Part shown: in pieces, positions 63,345-64,000 of the stretch
How positions within the stretch are numbered: position 1 is the first letter of the stretch
How the letters are laid out: every line of letters begins with the position of its first letter
NCBI RefSeq assembly: GCF_032583975.1
Contig: NZ_JAWHTF010000002.1
Strand: one strand, 5' to 3'
From: Gilvirhabdus luticola
Lineage (GTDB): Bacteria; Bacteroidota; Bacteroidia; Flavobacteriales; Flavobacteriaceae
DNA length: 64,000 bases
Notes under the pieces: model-generated
Seen by the model: only the letters and a program-made list of their open reading frames with translations
Databases searched by the model: none
Told to the model about the DNA's origin: nothing
Translations under genes and position numbers: made by a program

Positions 63345-64000
63345 ATGAAAACAAAGATTTATTTATTACTTATTTTAAGCTTGTCACTTTTTACATTATC
63401 ATGCAGTGACGATGATGACAACCAACCGATGGTCGATACAACCCCGAATATTGTTGAGGCGGCTATGGCTACTGGAGATTTAAGTTTACTTGTAGACGCA
63501 CTTGTTCAAGCTGACGCTGGTTTGGTAGATTTATTGCAAACAAATGGACCATTCACAGTATTTGCTCCTACAAACGAAGCCTTCGCTAATTTGTTAGACT
63601 CACTTGGTGATGACTACAATAGTTTGGCCGATTTTGATACTGCAGAAGAAAAAGCACTTCTTGCCGATATATTAACATACCATGTTGTAGCTGGTGCTGC
63701 TGCTTATTCTACAGATTTATCTGATGGGCAAATGATAGAAACAGCTCAAGGCGAATCAATCACTGTTAGTTTAACAGGCGGTGTATTCATTCAAGATGCC
63801 ACTGATACAGATGCTCAAGTTACTGCTGCTGATGTGGCTACTAGTAATGGTGTTGTACATATTATAAATAAAGTTATTTTACCTCAATCTGTAATAGACG
63901 CTTTAACACCAATGCCAAACATCGTTGAAACTGCTATGGCAGTCGCAGATTTAAGTTTACTTGTGGATGCACTTGTTCAAGCTGATGCTGGTTTAGTTGA
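63345..64000 (+). CDS. Fasciclin (FAS1) domain lipoprotein, 3' end beyond window
   Basis: The first 218 codons of a lipoprotein with tandem FAS1 adhesion-type domains. Signal LLLILSLSLFTLSCSDDDDNQP: the Cys followed by acidic residues matches the flavobacterial surface-export signal for lipoproteins. First FAS1 domain: NIVEAAMATGDLSLLVDALVQADAGLVDLLQTNGPFTVFAPTNEAFANLLDSLGDDYNSL... LADILTYHVVAGAAAYS... TSNGVVHIINKVILP. A second copy begins with NIVETAMAVADLSLLVDALVQADAGLV at the right edge, 157 codons later and nearly identical in DNA. FAS1 proteins mediate adhesion or matrix contacts. Probably controlled by the divergent CarH-like regulator. Confidence 0.92.
   Translation, partial: MKTKIYLLLILSLSLFTLSCSDDDDNQPMVDTTPNIVEAAMATGDLSLLVDALVQADAGLVDLLQTNGPFTVFAPTNEAFANLLDSLGDDYNSLADFDTAEEKALLADILTYHVVAGAAAYSTDLSDGQMIETAQGESITVSLTGGVFIQDATDTDAQVTAADVATSNGVVHIINKVILPQSVIDALTPMPNIVETAMAVADLSLLVDALVQADAGLV

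Noticed and set aside
1..64000. Insertion sequences, prophage or CRISPR-Cas genes
   Set aside because: No transposase, integrase, phage structural or Cas gene was found on either strand; the only mobile-looking items are the two palindrome-linked modules.

Overview
The window is AT-rich chromosomal DNA from a member of the Bacteroidota, most likely a marine Flavobacteriaceae species. This rests on gene content rather than on any database search: a SusC/SusD polysaccharide utilisation locus, a short primary sigma factor, a fused HPPK-deoxynucleoside kinase, 2TM, DUF5686 and DUF6340 proteins, almost no Shine-Dalgarno sequences, and -33/-7 promoters of the TTTG-N19-TAnnTTTG type (clearest at 63270-63300).

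Layout. 1-6525 holds a sodium-pumping pyrophosphatase (cut by the left edge), a lone methyltransferase followed by a palindromic repeat, a DUF5686 outer-membrane protein and the pyruvate dehydrogenase E1 beta subunit. 6682-13845 is a metabolic block: EtfBA, a bifunctional-nuclease-family protein, a nucleoside transporter, thymidylate synthase, a small glycogen-binding-type protein, a membrane-anchored dihydrofolate reductase fusion and a sugar acetyltransferase. 13962-22804 carries a DUF6340 lipoprotein, an unusual D-aminoacylase-like lipoprotein, a small membrane protein, FabD-LspA, GalE plus a sugar aminotransferase, and the Kdo transferase KdtA. 22913-23188 encodes an Ala/Glu-rich lipoprotein.

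23248-49306 is one large polysaccharide utilisation locus on the minus strand. In transcription order it has a membrane-spanning propeller/Y_Y_Y/LuxR-type regulator, SusC, SusD, a surface lipoprotein with three tandem LamG-like domains, two strong hairpins, and then a ten-gene operon with overlapping or nearly touching genes: three glucoamylase-like (PF10091, GH144-related) enzymes in tandem, an esterase, GH3, GH2, a second esterase, a sulfatase, GH43 and an exo/endonuclease/phosphatase-fold protein. The three GH144-like enzymes with a GH3 beta-glucosidase suggest a beta-1,2-glucan-like backbone; the sulfatase, esterases, GH2 and GH43 imply side decorations.

49421-64000 returns to core functions: tRNA-Leu and tRNA-Gly, MutS, a TrmH-type methyltransferase, a second lone accessory gene with the same type of palindromic repeat, HPPK-dNK, a queuosine-precursor transporter, an AsmA protein, the primary sigma factor, ribosomal protein S21, a DUF2797 protein, a GH3-auxin-family acyl-adenylase, a CarH-like B12-binding MerR regulator and a fasciclin-domain lipoprotein cut by the right edge.

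The most unusual signal is a pair of cassette-like modules (about 1941-2980 and 53067-53822). Each has a shared upstream sequence, one accessory gene, and a 130-140 bp imperfect palindrome that ends in GTTAAAC or GTTAAGC within about 10 bp of the stop codon of a convergent core gene. Short inverted repeats link the cassette start to the start of its palindrome, as in integron attC cassettes, but no integrase is visible here. Two more copies of the upstream motif precede the D-aminoacylase and the 159-residue membrane protein.
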